From an uncultured Ruminococcus sp. (GTDB lineage Bacteria > Bacillota_A > Clostridia > Oscillospirales > Acutalibacteraceae): a stretch of 31,742 bases of DNA. Shown here in pieces: positions 24,928 through 31,695 of this stretch; the first letter of the stretch is position 1; each line of letters begins with the position of its first letter. Both the position numbers and the translations under genes were made by a program. The notes beneath the pieces were generated by a model that was not told the DNA's origin, made no database searches, and saw nothing but the letters and a program-made list of their open reading frames with translations. The stretch lies in assembly GCA_902798605.1 (NCBI GenBank), contig CADBXH010000017.1:1-31742 (forward strand), given 5' to 3'.

Positions 24928-25767
24928 TTAGAAAATCGTTTTTTCTCTGTCACACAAACCAAAAGTCGGATATTGACACCCTTTTGCGATCTCATCAGCA
25001 TAACAAAGCATCGGCAGTACGTTAGCCTCAAAGCGAATTATATATGAATCGATCTCTCCATCAACGGTGGCTATCTTCATCGGGTGCACGATTTTTTTAT
25101 CGCAAAGTGTTTTCATACACCGATCGACGTCGCGGATATCAAGCCCTGTTCCCTGACTGATTAGCGGCGCGGTAACGGGAATGTTTGACACCTTATAAAG
25201 ATAAAAAAAGATTTTCAGTATTTTTTTATCCGCAAAGAGAGCAAAAACCTGTCTGATCGCGTCTTCGCTTTCAAAATACGGAAGAATACCCTCGTCATGA
25301 GGCCGAACCATCAGGAAGAAATAGCGAAAATCGTTTGATAATCGGGCTAAGGTCATACCGTCATCGCGCAGGATCTTGGCAAAGAAATCCTTGCAGCGAT
25401 CACCTTCGGCGGCGGAATGATCCGAAAACGGTTCGACATAATTTTCCGAAATAGACTCATCTCCGGTCAAGCCCACAATGAACGACCAGCAATAATTGAA
25501 AGCAAGGCTGAACGCCTCGTCACCCGGCAGCTTGCTCAGCTTTTTTGAAAGTACGATCTGGATATCCTGATCCTCTCTGCCGTAAAGCGCGTCGATGCTG
25601 ACGCCGAGCGCGTCGGCAAGCGCCGGCAGTATCTCGGCGTCGGGAGTTCCTCCCCTCTCCCATTTTGAAACCGCCTGGGTAGTGACTCCTATAATGCTCC
25701 CGAGATTTTCCTGTGTGTATTTCTTTTGTATGCGGTACTTTTTGATCTGCTCTCCGATAACGCCCAT
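24928..25767 (-). CDS. XRE-family transcriptional regulator
   Basis: 279 aa. The start at 25767 has GGAGG eight nt upstream; a TTG two codons earlier is less likely. The N-terminal helix-turn-helix (about 6-60) is typical: YRIQKKYTQENLGSIIGVTTQAVSKWERG, then LADALGVSIDALYG. The rest is a helical sensor-like region without a named domain; residues about 175-265 look like a winged-helix (SQGTGLDIRDVDRCMKTLCDKKIVHPMK), so it may have two DNA-binding parts. It lies upstream of and on the same strand as the hydrolase run, making it a candidate local regulator; this is inference. Confidence 0.88.
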   Translation of the reverse strand: MGVIGEQIKKYRIQKKYTQENLGSIIGVTTQAVSKWERGGTPDAEILPALADALGVSIDALYGREDQDIQIVLSKKLSKLPGDEAFSLAFNYCWSFIVGLTGDESISENYVEPFSDHSAAEGDRCKDFFAKILRDDGMTLARLSNDFRYFFLMVRPHDEGILPYFESEDAIRQVFALFADKKILKIFFYLYKVSNIPVTAPLISQGTGLDIRDVDRCMKTLCDKKIVHPMKIATVDGEIDSYIIRFEANVLPMLCYADEIAKGCQYPTFGLCDREKTIF

Positions 25768-25927
25768 TTTCAACCCTCCGTTGATTTTATACTTTTATTG
25801 TATCAAATCACACCGCGTTTGTCTATATGTCAGGCAGATTTATTTGCCGTAATAATTTACGCTTAATCATCTTTTACGGAGCTGTTGCAAAAATGAGCAA
25901 TACCGCCCTGCGCTGTTACAGAAAACA

Positions 25928-25967
25928 CCCTTTGGCAATAATTTACAAACCAATTATTGCCAAAGGG
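25928..25967 (-). terminator. Terminator after the 213-aa membrane protein gene
   Basis: Perfect 16-bp inverted repeat, CCCTTTGGCAATAATT (25928-25943) and its complement (25952-25967), 8-nt loop, followed on the minus strand by TGTTTTCTG. It starts 8 nt after the stop codon. It is the best-preserved member of the element family at 6622 and 17345. 25768-25927 otherwise shows nothing recognisable. Confidence 0.8.
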
Positions 25968-25974
25968 CGGTCGT

Positions 25975-26616
25975 TTATTTTTCTTTTAACATTTTAACTG
26001 CCTTGCCGATGTAAGTCAGGAACAGGATATACTCGACAACACTCAGTATATCCGCGACTATGCCGAACGGCAGCGAAAGCTGTTCTCCGACCTCCTTGCC
26101 GAAGATCAACTCAAAAATACGCACGATTATCTCAAAACCGATGGCGATATAAATAACCCTGAAAATATGGGTTCCTTTTTTTGTAATGTCATGTCTTCCG
26201 AGGTGCTCGGAAATGTGCATAATGCCGTGGATTATGTAGTGAACCAAAAAGAACCGCGCTACATCTCCGGCGATCTCTATAATAAACGTGACAAAGTGGT
26301 TACTTTGATAGAAGATACTCTCGAGCACGGTTATGACCAAAGCGGCGATTATCGCGATCAATGATACCCTGAACGCGGGCTCGTCCTTTGAAGCGCGGAC
26401 GATTCCGACGATCTGCAAGATATAGGACAGCACAAAAATCAACAGCGCAAAAAGCACCACTAATGCCATTATGCCCATCAAAAAAACAAGCTCGGAATTC
26501 CCGTAGCACAGCAAGCCGATAACGGAACAAACCAAAACAATTACCGAAGCCGCAAGGGCGATTACCTCTGACATAAAAATTTTGTTTATGCCGTTAGCGG
26601 CATTAGGATATTTCAT
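25975..26616 (-). CDS. Hypothetical integral membrane protein
   Basis: 213 aa, ribosome site GGAGG well placed. Hydrophobic segments at about 15-38, 44-70, 85-100, 108-135 and two near 150-205 suggest five or six helices, with short loops and a basic C-terminus (GKAVKMLKEK). No signature motif or family recognised. It lies between the XRE regulator and the nitroreductase on the same strand, each with its own terminator, so it is probably its own transcript. Confidence 0.75.
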   Translation of the reverse strand: MKYPNAANGINKIFMSEVIALAASVIVLVCSVIGLLCYGNSELVFLMGIMALVVLFALLIFVLSYILQIVGIVRASKDEPAFRVSLIAIIAALVITVLESIFYQSNHFVTFIIEIAGDVARFFLVHYIIHGIMHISEHLGRHDITKKGTHIFRVIYIAIGFEIIVRIFELIFGKEVGEQLSLPFGIVADILSVVEYILFLTYIGKAVKMLKEK

Positions 26617-26758
26617 ATAACGCCTCCTTACAATACCGCAGTCGCCGCAACTGTCTCACGGCATTTAAAATACTTTTAATATATTATCATAACATAGGCA
26701 AAAATGCAAGCAAATATATCTTGATATTTGCGCTGTTCAAGGCTTTGGATTCAAAAAA

Positions 26759-26788
26759 TGCCTCCGGCAATAATCATTGTCAGAGGCA
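26759..26788 (-). terminator. Terminator after the nitroreductase gene
   Basis: GCCTCCGGCAAT (26760-26771) pairs with ATTGTCAGAGGC (26776-26787) with one mismatch and a wobble, followed on the minus strand by ATTTTTTG. It is distantly similar to the GGCAATAATT family. Confidence 0.7.
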
Positions 26789-26819
26789 ATCAATATGCGT
26801 TTTTCAGAGCTTTATGCCG

Positions 26820-27338
26820 TTAAAGGAACTCTACAAGCTCTTCCCTGCTTTTTGACTGGGCGTGTCTTTCGGACGGAGCACAGTCCTCCGCCAAGATTCC
26901 GACGGGCAGGAGCGCGATAAGCTCGTAGTCCGCCATATCGGGGAAGAAATCCTTGATCGACACCGCGTCAAAGTGACCGATCCACGTTGAGCCGTAGCCG
27001 AGGTCGTGGATCTCGAGCATCATCTGGGTAGTTACGATCGCCGCGTCGATATCGGCAAAATTCTTTTGATCATACGGGCGCACCCACGCGTAGTCTGAGT
27101 TTGAACCGATAACGAAGATCACAGGAGCGGGCTCGATGAATTTCATTTTGGTAAAAGAAAGCAGCTTTTCTTTAGCGTCAGCGCTCTCTACCGCCCAGAT
27201 CTTGAACGGCTGACCGTTTACCGCTGTAGGCGCGCATAGGCCCGCCTCGATTATCTTGTCGATGTCTTCCCTCGGGATCTCTCCGCTGACAAATTTGCGC
27301 GCGGAATATCTGTCCTTTGCAAGTGTTAAAAAGTCCAT
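26820..27338 (-). CDS. Nitroreductase family protein
   Basis: 172 aa, the short class of FMN-dependent nitroreductases. The N-terminal FMN-binding pattern is DRYSARKFVSGEIPREDIDKIIEAGLCAPTAVNGQPF (8-44). The middle DIDAAIVTTQMMLEIHDLGYGSTWIG and GILAEDCAPSERH near the end match the family's dimer and flavin-contact segments. It reduces nitro or quinone compounds with NAD(P)H; the physiological substrate is unknown. Its promoter at 27387-27415 and terminator at 26760 make it a single-gene unit. Confidence 0.92.
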   Translation of the reverse strand: MDFLTLAKDRYSARKFVSGEIPREDIDKIIEAGLCAPTAVNGQPFKIWAVESADAKEKLLSFTKMKFIEPAPVIFVIGSNSDYAWVRPYDQKNFADIDAAIVTTQMMLEIHDLGYGSTWIGHFDAVSIKDFFPDMADYELIALLPVGILAEDCAPSERHAQSKSREELVEFL

Positions 27339-27386
27339 ACTTTACCCCCTGTATTTAATATTTTTGGTTTTGATTTTTCTGATATT

Positions 27387-27415
27387 ATCATAACAGAAAT
27401 GCTCGGGTTTGTCCA
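27387..27415 (-). promoter_or_regulatory. Nitroreductase gene promoter
   Basis: Minus strand TGGACA (27410-27415), 17-nt spacer, TATGAT (27387-27392), about 50 nt upstream of the gene start. Confidence 0.6.
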
Positions 27416-27424
27416 CATAAAAAT

Positions 27425-27438
27425 TGGTGCGAGTGACG
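27425..27438. other. tRNA-Leu-like 3'-end fragment, left copy (att-like)
   Basis: TGGTGCGAGTGACG. On the minus strand it reads as the acceptor-stem end CACTCGC plus ACCA of a tRNA. The same 14 nt recur in the same orientation at 28738, so the two are direct repeats around 27439-28737. No tRNA body adjoins. Confidence 0.6.
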
Positions 27439-27507
27439 TGTGTTTCTGCTTTAGAAAAGTTACTGCTCGTTTGTTGCGGCGTTTATAATCGACAAATGCA
27501 GTTTAGC

Positions 27508-27543
27508 TTTCTCTCAGGAAACAGTCCACATGACTGTTTTCTG
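27508..27543. terminator. Hairpin in the 27339-27638 gap
   Basis: GGAAACAGTC and GACTGTTTTC form a stem around CACAT. It may be a terminator of mobile-element origin; no gene clearly ends here. A plus-strand frame over this gap has no start site and is not called. Confidence 0.4.
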
Positions 27544-27553
27544 ATCGCTCGCC

Positions 27554-27569
27554 TTCAAGTCCCGTCACT
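27554..27569 (+). other. tRNA 3'-end fragment, plus strand (att-like)
   Basis: TTCAAGTCCCGTCACT matches the T-loop and first acceptor bases of the tRNA fragment at 28738, but in opposite orientation, then diverges. It is followed directly by a terminator (27583-27606), as at the end of a tRNA gene. The upstream bases do not complete a T-stem, so this is not a functional tRNA. Confidence 0.5.
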
Positions 27570-27582
27570 TTTGCGCACAAAA

Positions 27583-27608
27583 AAGGATGTCCGATCGGAC
27601 ACCCTTTG
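27583..27608 (+). terminator. Terminator after the plus-strand tRNA fragment
   Basis: AAGGATGTCC, loop GATC, GGACACCCTT: nine pairs with one mismatch, followed by TGTTTGG. Confidence 0.6.
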
Positions 27609-27638
27609 TTTGGTGAAAATATCATAATGGACTTATAA

Positions 27639-27917
27639 TCAGCAAAAGTAGCTGATCTCTCCGAAGAAAGACATCCATTTTTCAATAACGATATTGATAT
27701 TAGCTTCAATGGCTTTACTCAAGTAATTAAGCGTTCTGCTGTCATAGTCCGAATTGTTATTGGCAAGTAAGCATTTGCCTGATTTTGTTATCCAAAACTT
27801 GGTTGCGTTTGAGGTCGGCTTGCCCTTTGAAATATGAACGTGAACAGGCTCAAGCGGTTTGTTCTCATTTGCCCAAAAGTACACCCAATAGGAACCGATT
27901 TTAAAAACCTGAGGCAT
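27639..27917 (-). CDS. DUF4160-type small protein
   Basis: 92 aa from the ATG at 27917, which has GGAGG eight nt upstream (a TTG six nt earlier is less likely). The N-terminus MPQVFKIGSYWVYFWANENKP and the following VHVHISKGKP match the DUF4160 pattern of an aromatic-rich strand plus HVHV. DUF4160 genes commonly sit beside DUF2442-like genes as small accessory pairs suspected to be toxin-antitoxin-like; function unproven. It overlaps the upstream gene by 17 nt, so the two are coupled. It lies in a cassette flanked by tRNA-end direct repeats. Confidence 0.75.
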   Translation of the reverse strand: MPQVFKIGSYWVYFWANENKPLEPVHVHISKGKPTSNATKFWITKSGKCLLANNNSDYDSRTLNYLSKAIEANINIVIEKWMSFFGEISYFC

Positions 27918-28173
27918 TGTCAATACCTCCGTTTTGCGATAGTTCTATTATCAAATGGGCGTTATTTTCAATGATCGTCTGAAAAGCATTGATCTCATCT
28001 TCGGAAAAGCCGTAAATATCCTTCCATTCATATTTCGGCAAAAAGCAACTGGCATAGTGAAAACCATCCTTTTCGTCGGGCTTTTCGATATATACTTTGA
28101 CAGTATTGTTTTCAAGCATCTCGGAATGAACAATCTCGGTTTCGTCGTCAAGGGTAAGATAAGGATACATCAT
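27901..28173 (-). CDS. Small protein paired with DUF4160 (DUF2442-like, uncertain)
   Basis: 90 aa. The start at 28173 has GAGGT upstream; the next codon is also ATG. Sequence MMYPYLTLDDETEIVHSEML, then VKVYIEKPDEKDGFHYASCFLPKYEW, looks like a small alpha/beta fold, with a C-terminal helix rich in Ile and Asn (AFQTIIENNAHLIIELSQ). Position and overlap with the DUF4160 gene suggest the usual partner. Sequence similarity to DUF2442 is weak to the eye. It starts 17 nt after the lipoprotein stop. Confidence 0.65.
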   Translation of the reverse strand: MMYPYLTLDDETEIVHSEMLENNTVKVYIEKPDEKDGFHYASCFLPKYEWKDIYGFSEDEINAFQTIIENNAHLIIELSQNGGIDNASGF

Positions 28174-28190
28174 TTTGATTACCTCATTTC

Positions 28191-28577
28191 TTAAACACAT
28201 GGAAAATGGCCGCCGTGTGCTTCAAATATTTCTTCAATAGCATCTCTTTCGGATTGTGAAATATTAAAATATTGTCCGCTGCTGCAATCCTTTATAATGC
28301 AGCAGGTGTCACAAGCAGGGCAATAAATTCTTCCGTCAAATCTCAAAGAAATATTTTCATCAAATCCGCAAGACGGATTATCAAAGAATAGTTCTTTACC
28401 GTCGAAAATATCGAGAATCGTTTCGGACTCCTGTTTGGAAAGCTGAACATCAACATTAGCGTCTGTGTATTTGTATACAAGCTGAACGGTTTGATTCTTA
28501 TCTACAGAAACCTTTCCGCATGAACACAGAATCAATATAAAAAGAAAACAAAAACAGAACGGAATAGTTCTTTTCAT
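28191..28577 (-). CDS. Small cysteine-rich lipoprotein
   Basis: 128 aa from the ATG at 28577, where the signal MKRTIPFCFCFLFILILCSC begins (lipobox LCSC). The mature part has two central Cys pairs (CPACDTCC) and further Cys in NPSCGFDE, CSSGQ and HFPCV, which could form disulfides or a metal site. No family recognised. It is the first gene of a three-gene minus-strand operon with the two small DUF proteins, inside the direct-repeat-bounded cassette. A longer in-frame start is possible but lacks a ribosome site. Confidence 0.65.
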   Translation of the reverse strand: MKRTIPFCFCFLFILILCSCGKVSVDKNQTVQLVYKYTDANVDVQLSKQESETILDIFDGKELFFDNPSCGFDENISLRFDGRIYCPACDTCCIIKDCSSGQYFNISQSERDAIEEIFEAHGGHFPCV

Positions 28578-28689
28578 TATAATGCACATCCTTTTTATTA
28601 TAATATCATATAACATATTGATTTGCAAGAACTATGTCTTATTATTCAGCGAGCATAGGATTTGTAAAGCCAAATCCGAAATATGAATC

Positions 28690-28733
28690 GAAATAAAAAG
28701 AGTGTCCATAACATAAATCCGTTATGAACACTC
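28690..28733 (-). terminator. Terminator following the tRNA-Leu 3' end
   Basis: GAGTGTCCATAAC (28700-28712) pairs with GTTATGAACACTC (28721-28733), one mismatch, followed on the minus strand by TTTTTATTTC. It lies directly after the CCA end of the tRNA fragment, as a tRNA terminator would. Confidence 0.75.
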
Positions 28734-28737
28734 ATAC

Positions 28738-28760
28738 TGGTGCGAGTGACGGGACTTGAA
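28738..28760 (-). other. tRNA-Leu-like 3' end (att site scar)
   Basis: 23 nt that on the minus strand read T-loop TTCAAGT, half T-stem CCCGT, acceptor CACTCGC, then ACCA. The upstream side does not continue into a tRNA body, so only the 3' end is present, as at one junction of an element that integrates into a tRNA gene. Isotype Leu is a guess from the GCGAGTG/CACTCGC acceptor. The remaining 28578-28997 is AT-rich non-coding sequence. Confidence 0.65.
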
Positions 28761-28997
28761 TATATGGATTTATGTTTCGTAAAATATCACCTAACGCCAA
28801 TAAAGCGCATAAACAAGCCGTTTTTGTCACAATCGTGTTGCGTTGAGTTTCATTAGATTTCATTAAAAATCAAGTCAATAAAGACAAAATAAAGACCACG
28901 AAATACGGATAGCTATTCTTGAAAATTCATACCATATTCCAATATATTAATCTTACTTACCATACAAATATTTATACAACATAGGTTATTATTTAAC

Positions 28998-29554
28998 TTG
29001 TTAGCTTATAGCGGCATGCGGCACGGTGAAGCGTTGGGCTTGGAATACAAGGATATAAACTTTGAAACTTCTGTATTAACCATTTGCAGAACCTCAAACT
29101 ATCATCAATGCTATGGCGTATATACCGATACTCCGAAAACAAAATCAAGCTATCGGTCTTTGTATATTCAACCTAAGATAGTTGGTTTGATAAAGCTGTT
29201 AAAAGCTCAACAAGAACAGCAAGCGAATGATTGCGGTGATTTGTGGGTGGAAACTGATAGATTGTTTATTAAATGGAACGGTCAGCCACTACACCCAAGC
29301 GCACCGTATAAGTGGCTTAAACGCTTTTGTGAGCGTGAGAATGTATCATTTAAGGGTTTACATAGTTTTCGGCATATAGTTTTCGGCATTTTGTCGCTTC
29401 ACAAGCTTTAGCAAGCGGTGTCGATGTAAAAGCGGTATCAAGTATGCTCGGACACAGCCAAACAAGCACTACATTAAACATCTATGCTCACGCAGTACAG
29501 CAGGCAAATGAAAAGGCGTTAAACTGCGTTGCGAGTATGCTTGAAACCACATAA
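28998..29554 (+). pseudogene. Tyrosine recombinase (integrase), truncated and frameshifted
   Basis: Only the catalytic half remains: YSGMRHGEALGLEYKDINFE carries the first catalytic Arg, and HSFRH the His/Arg pair. A tandem copy of 14 nt (29362-29375 and 29376-29389) then shifts the frame to a stop at 29409. In the shifted frame the family's end follows: HFVASQALASGVDVKAVSSMLGHSQTS and NIYAHAVQQ with the nucleophile Tyr. The N-terminal arm and core-binding domains are absent, and there is no start or ribosome site. So this is a dead integrase of an integrative element. Its att site is probably the tRNA-Ser 3' end at 29642, with arm repeats at 29563 and 29767. Confidence 0.9.
29362..29389 (+). 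repeat. 14-nt tandem duplication breaking the integrase
   Basis: ATAGTTTTCGGCAT occurs twice back to back. Removing one copy restores HSFRHFVASQ, so the duplication (not a multiple of 3) is the inactivating event. Confidence 0.9.
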
Positions 29555-29562
29555 AGCCTTGA

Positions 29563-29582
29563 TAAAGAACACGGTAAAGAAC
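29563..29582 (+). repeat. TAAAGAAC arm-type repeats, left pair
   Basis: Two copies (29563-29570, 29575-29582) 12 nt apart, just after the integrase end. A second pair lies on the other side of the tRNA-Ser fragment. This is the usual layout of integrase arm sites. Confidence 0.5.
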
Positions 29583-29600
29583 GCGGCAATTTCAGACAAA

Positions 29601-29642
29601 AGAAAAAACCCGAAAGCCGCTTAAATAGTGACTTGCGGGTTT
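29601..29642 (-). terminator. Terminator following the tRNA-Ser 3' end
   Basis: AAACCCG (29606-29612) pairs with CGGGTTT (29636-29642), followed on the minus strand by TTTTCTTTT. It abuts the tRNA fragment. Confidence 0.6.
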
Positions 29643-29664
29643 GGCGGAGGACAATGGATTTGAA
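29642..29664 (-). other. tRNA-Ser-like 3' end (probable att core)
   Basis: 23 nt that on the minus strand read T-loop TTCAAAT, T-stem half CCATT, acceptor GTCCTCC, discriminator G, then CCA. Ser tRNAs end this way. No tRNA body adjoins, so this is a junction copy. It lies between two pairs of TAAAGAAC repeats and beside the dead integrase. Confidence 0.65.
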
Positions 29665-29766
29665 TTCACAAATTATAACAATAAAATGTTGCATTTCATT
29701 ATCCGTTTGTTTATGCCATTTCACGCGCTTTATCATTTCGTACTGTTTCATTTCATTTCTGTTTGT

Positions 29767-29785
29767 TAAAGAACATTTAAAGAAC
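29767..29785 (+). repeat. TAAAGAAC arm-type repeats, right pair
   Basis: Two copies (29767-29774, 29778-29785) 11 nt apart. The sequence between the att core and these, 29665-29766, also repeats CATTTC several times. 29786-29860 shows nothing recognisable. Confidence 0.5.
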
Positions 29786-29860
29786 ACAAATTACATATCA
29801 AGCGCAAGTAGCTCTGCTTTATAGCTTTATATTTATAATTTGACTTTATAAAATAGGTAT

Positions 29861-30220
29861 TTACATTTTATTCGAAGAATTAGTTAAGAGCGATTTTTTC
29901 TTTGCTTCAAATTCTTCTTGTGTAATAATCCTTTGTTGGAAAAGTTCATAGTATTTTTGTATCTCATCAGCAACAGAACTATCCGTTTGGTCTATTCTTG
30001 AATATTGCTGATTATCCTCATTATCTTTAAGAATACGCAAGGCTTGTTGGAACTGTTGCGCTTCTTCTAAAGTAGTAAATCTTAAATCAAAACCAATGTT
30101 TCCGCCAGCGTAATCAATACGGAACACATTTCTCTTTCTTGTTATGTATAAAAGTATCAATACAAAACCTGTAATCAAAAAAAACAAAAACAATAGAACT
30201 GGTATTATATTGAGACTCAT
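29861..30220 (-). CDS. Membrane-anchored SHOCT-domain protein
   Basis: 119 aa from the ATG at 30220, which has a perfect AAGGAGG site. One N-terminal helix (about 3-26, LNIIPVLLFLFFLITGFVLILLYI) anchors it, followed by a short middle region. The C-terminal SHOCT motif (about 85-117) reads ADEIQKYYELFQQRIITQEEFEAKKKSLL. SHOCT segments are short helical pairs often found at the ends of membrane or PH-like proteins and are thought to mediate oligomerisation. It lies 42 nt after the PH-like gene, likely in one transcript. Confidence 0.8.
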   Translation of the reverse strand: MSLNIIPVLLFLFFLITGFVLILLYITRKRNVFRIDYAGGNIGFDLRFTTLEEAQQFQQALRILKDNEDNQQYSRIDQTDSSVADEIQKYYELFQQRIITQEEFEAKKKSLLTNSSNKM

Positions 30221-30261
30221 TTCATTACCTCCTTGGAAATCTTTATGAATTATTATATTAT

Positions 30262-30576
30262 TTAGTGAATAAACAAACAAATTGCTGCAGCAACCAAACT
30301 AATAATGCCGACAATCAATAAACCAACAGGATTAATATGCTCAAAGCCTGTTCCTGTTACATCTTTAAGGTCAACTGCCTTTTCCTCTTGTCGTGCTTCA
30401 AAGGAATTACCTTTTTTATATAAGCACTTACCTCTAAAATAGAGTCTTTTGTCGGATAGTACAGCAAATCCATTTCCTAAAGTGCCGGTAGATAAAAATT
30501 TTTGAATTGCGTTATTTCCAAGAACAGAAATAATTTTTTCATTACGGTTAAATAAAATGTCATTTAAATCTCTCAT
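30262..30576 (-). CDS. Bacterial PH-like domain protein with C-terminal membrane helix
   Basis: 104 aa from the ATG at 30576 with AAAGGA upstream. The strand pattern GFAVLSDKRLYFRGKCLY followed by VDLKDVTGTG is that of bacterial PH-type (bPH) domains. A single helix (about 83-103) closes the protein, leaving almost no residues beyond the membrane. Its partner downstream carries a SHOCT domain; the two motifs are often in one protein, so this looks like a split version. Role unknown. The structured RNA at 30731-30917 lies upstream on the same strand. Confidence 0.7.
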   Translation of the reverse strand: MRDLNDILFNRNEKIISVLGNNAIQKFLSTGTLGNGFAVLSDKRLYFRGKCLYKKGNSFEARQEEKAVDLKDVTGTGFEHINPVGLLIVGIISLVAAAICLFIH

Positions 30577-30730
30577 ATCGTATCCTTTCAATAATTTATA
30601 TTTTATGAGATTTGTTGACGCGTTTTTAAAAATCCATCAATCAAAATATTTTTATTTTACACTGAATTCTAAATAAAGTAACATTTTTAAAACACATAGA
30701 ACTTTTGTGTTTCGTGATTGAAAGATAAAT

Positions 30731-30758
30731 AAAAAGCGTAGCCACTTATGAGCTACGC
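30731..30758 (-). terminator. Terminator of the candidate RNA, with competing stem
   Basis: GCGTAGC (30736-30742) and GCTACGC (30752-30758), then TTTTT on the minus strand. ATGAGCTA (30748-30755) can instead pair with TAGCTCAT (30770-30777), which would break the terminator. Read-through would enter the bPH-SHOCT genes. Confidence 0.6.
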
Positions 30759-30917
30759 CGAAAAACACATAGCTCATTTTATTGCAACACAAAAAATTCT
30801 ATCTGTAATACGAAAGTATGAGATAACAGAGCCTGTATTTTTACCTAAGGCCTGTATTTTTACCTAAGATAAAAATACACACTTCGTATTACAAAAATTA
30901 TCGAATTTTCGTGTAGC
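30731..30917 (-). ncRNA. Candidate structured RNA with own promoter and terminator
   Basis: Transcribed on the minus strand from about 30917. The 5' segment GCTACACGAAAATTC (30903-30917) pairs with 30784-30799 in a long outer helix with one mismatch and one bulge. Inside, GTAATACGAA pairs with TTCGTATTAC. Within that lies GTATTTTTA, which can pair with either of two copies of GGTAAAAATACAGG (30832-30865 region). A terminator hairpin, GCGTAGC/GCTACGC, then TTTTTATTT ends it. Size and rod shape recall 6S RNA, but 6S signatures are not evident. No open frame fills it. The family is unknown. Confidence 0.5.
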
Positions 30918-30923
30918 ACCTAA

Positions 30924-30952
30924 ATTATAGCATTATAGGCAAAATATTTCAA
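30924..30952 (-). promoter_or_regulatory. Promoter of the candidate RNA
   Basis: Minus strand TTGAAA (30947-30952), 17-nt spacer, TATAAT (30924-30929). A second TATAAT lies 8 nt upstream of the -10. The rest of 30953-31084 is AT-rich and shows nothing else. Confidence 0.65.
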
Positions 30953-31084
30953 GAGATTTGGTTATAAAAATAAACAGAAATATTTGCACATTTTAATGCT
31001 TCAAAGTGTTTCTAAAATAATAGACGCAATTTGTTTTGAAAATGATTTAAATTTATAAAAATATTTTATATATATTCTTTTAAA

Positions 31085-31121
31085 ACAAAACCGCTTAGAG
31101 TTAACCCTCGGCGGTCTTTTT
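31085..31121 (+). terminator. Hairpin with T-run, no gene before it
   Basis: ACCGC (31090-31094) and GCGGT (31111-31115) with inner GAG/CTC pairs, then CTTTTTAT. It is terminator-like on the plus strand but no plus-strand gene precedes it. Confidence 0.35.
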
Positions 31122-31149
31122 ATGTAACAGGGTGGGAAGGTGGGAATAC

Positions 31150-31176
31150 AGATTAAAGGGAGCATTACGCTCCCTC
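31150..31176 (-). terminator. Terminator after the J-domain gene
   Basis: GGGAGC (31158-31163) and GCTCCC (31169-31174), 5-nt loop, followed on the minus strand by TTTAAT. It is 12 nt past the stop codon. Confidence 0.55.
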
Positions 31177-31188
31177 AACCTTATACTA

Positions 31189-31695
31189 TTAAACAGCTGC
31201 TTTCAATTTCTTTTCTTCCTCTTTCTTCTGTTCGTAGCGTTGACTTCCGAACATATCCCTTATATCGTCCATAGTCAATTCCTCGTGGCTTTTCTTTCTG
31301 AATTTGTCTTTGTGATAATACCAAGCTTTTTTCTTATAGGCAAATTTGAAGTTAAGCTGTTTTAAAACCTCTTTGTGTTCTTTGGTGTTACCGCTTACCC
31401 ATATCCAAGAACCGCAGATTTCGACCTCTAAGCCGTTTAAGCGAATAAGGGTATTTATTATATGTATAAACTCCTGCGGTGTTTCTGTGGTCGTTTCCGA
31501 TGTCTTTGTATATGTTTCGCCTTTAGCGTTCTGATGTACATTTTTAAGGCGTTCCCATAGCTTCTCAAATTCGGCTTGCATTGCCTTAAAATCCTCGCCG
31601 TCTCCCGCGACAATGTCGGGGTGCAGCTTCATAGCGAGCTTGCGGTATTCTTTTTTGAGTTCTTCGGCGGTGTGGCAATTCTTAAAGTATTTCAT
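31189..31695 (-). CDS. J-domain (DnaJ-like) protein
   Basis: 168 aa, ribosome site GGGAG. The N-terminal J-domain core is visible: LKKEYRKLAMKLHPDIVAGD with the HPD motif at 25-27 that stimulates Hsp70 ATPase. The middle is a Thr/Glu linker. A beta-strand and charged C-terminal region (about 85-165, GLEVEICGSWIWVSGNTKEH and a Lys/Glu tail) follows, with no zinc-finger or substrate-binding DnaJ parts. Short J proteins of this form are typical of plasmids, phages and integrative elements, so it may belong to a mobile element that continues to the right; this is inference. Confidence 0.85.
   Translation of the reverse strand: MKYFKNCHTAEELKKEYRKLAMKLHPDIVAGDGEDFKAMQAEFEKLWERLKNVHQNAKGETYTKTSETTTETPQEFIHIINTLIRLNGLEVEICGSWIWVSGNTKEHKEVLKQLNFKFAYKKKAWYYHKDKFRKKSHEELTMDDIRDMFGSQRYEQKKEEEKKLKAAV

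Noticed and set aside
27424..27627. 67-codon plus-strand frame
   Set aside because: Non-ATG start, no ribosome site, and it runs over tRNA fragments and two hairpins.
27554..28760. Functional tRNA genes
   Set aside because: Only 3' ends are present; no anticodon arm or 5' acceptor strand adjoins any of them.
30731..30917. tracrRNA for the CRISPR repeat
   Set aside because: Only about six nt (GGTAAA) match the repeat complement; no Cas9 or Cas12 gene is present.
30731..30917. 6S RNA
   Set aside because: Length and rod shape fit, but the central bubble and its conserved flanks could not be recognised; left as unassigned.
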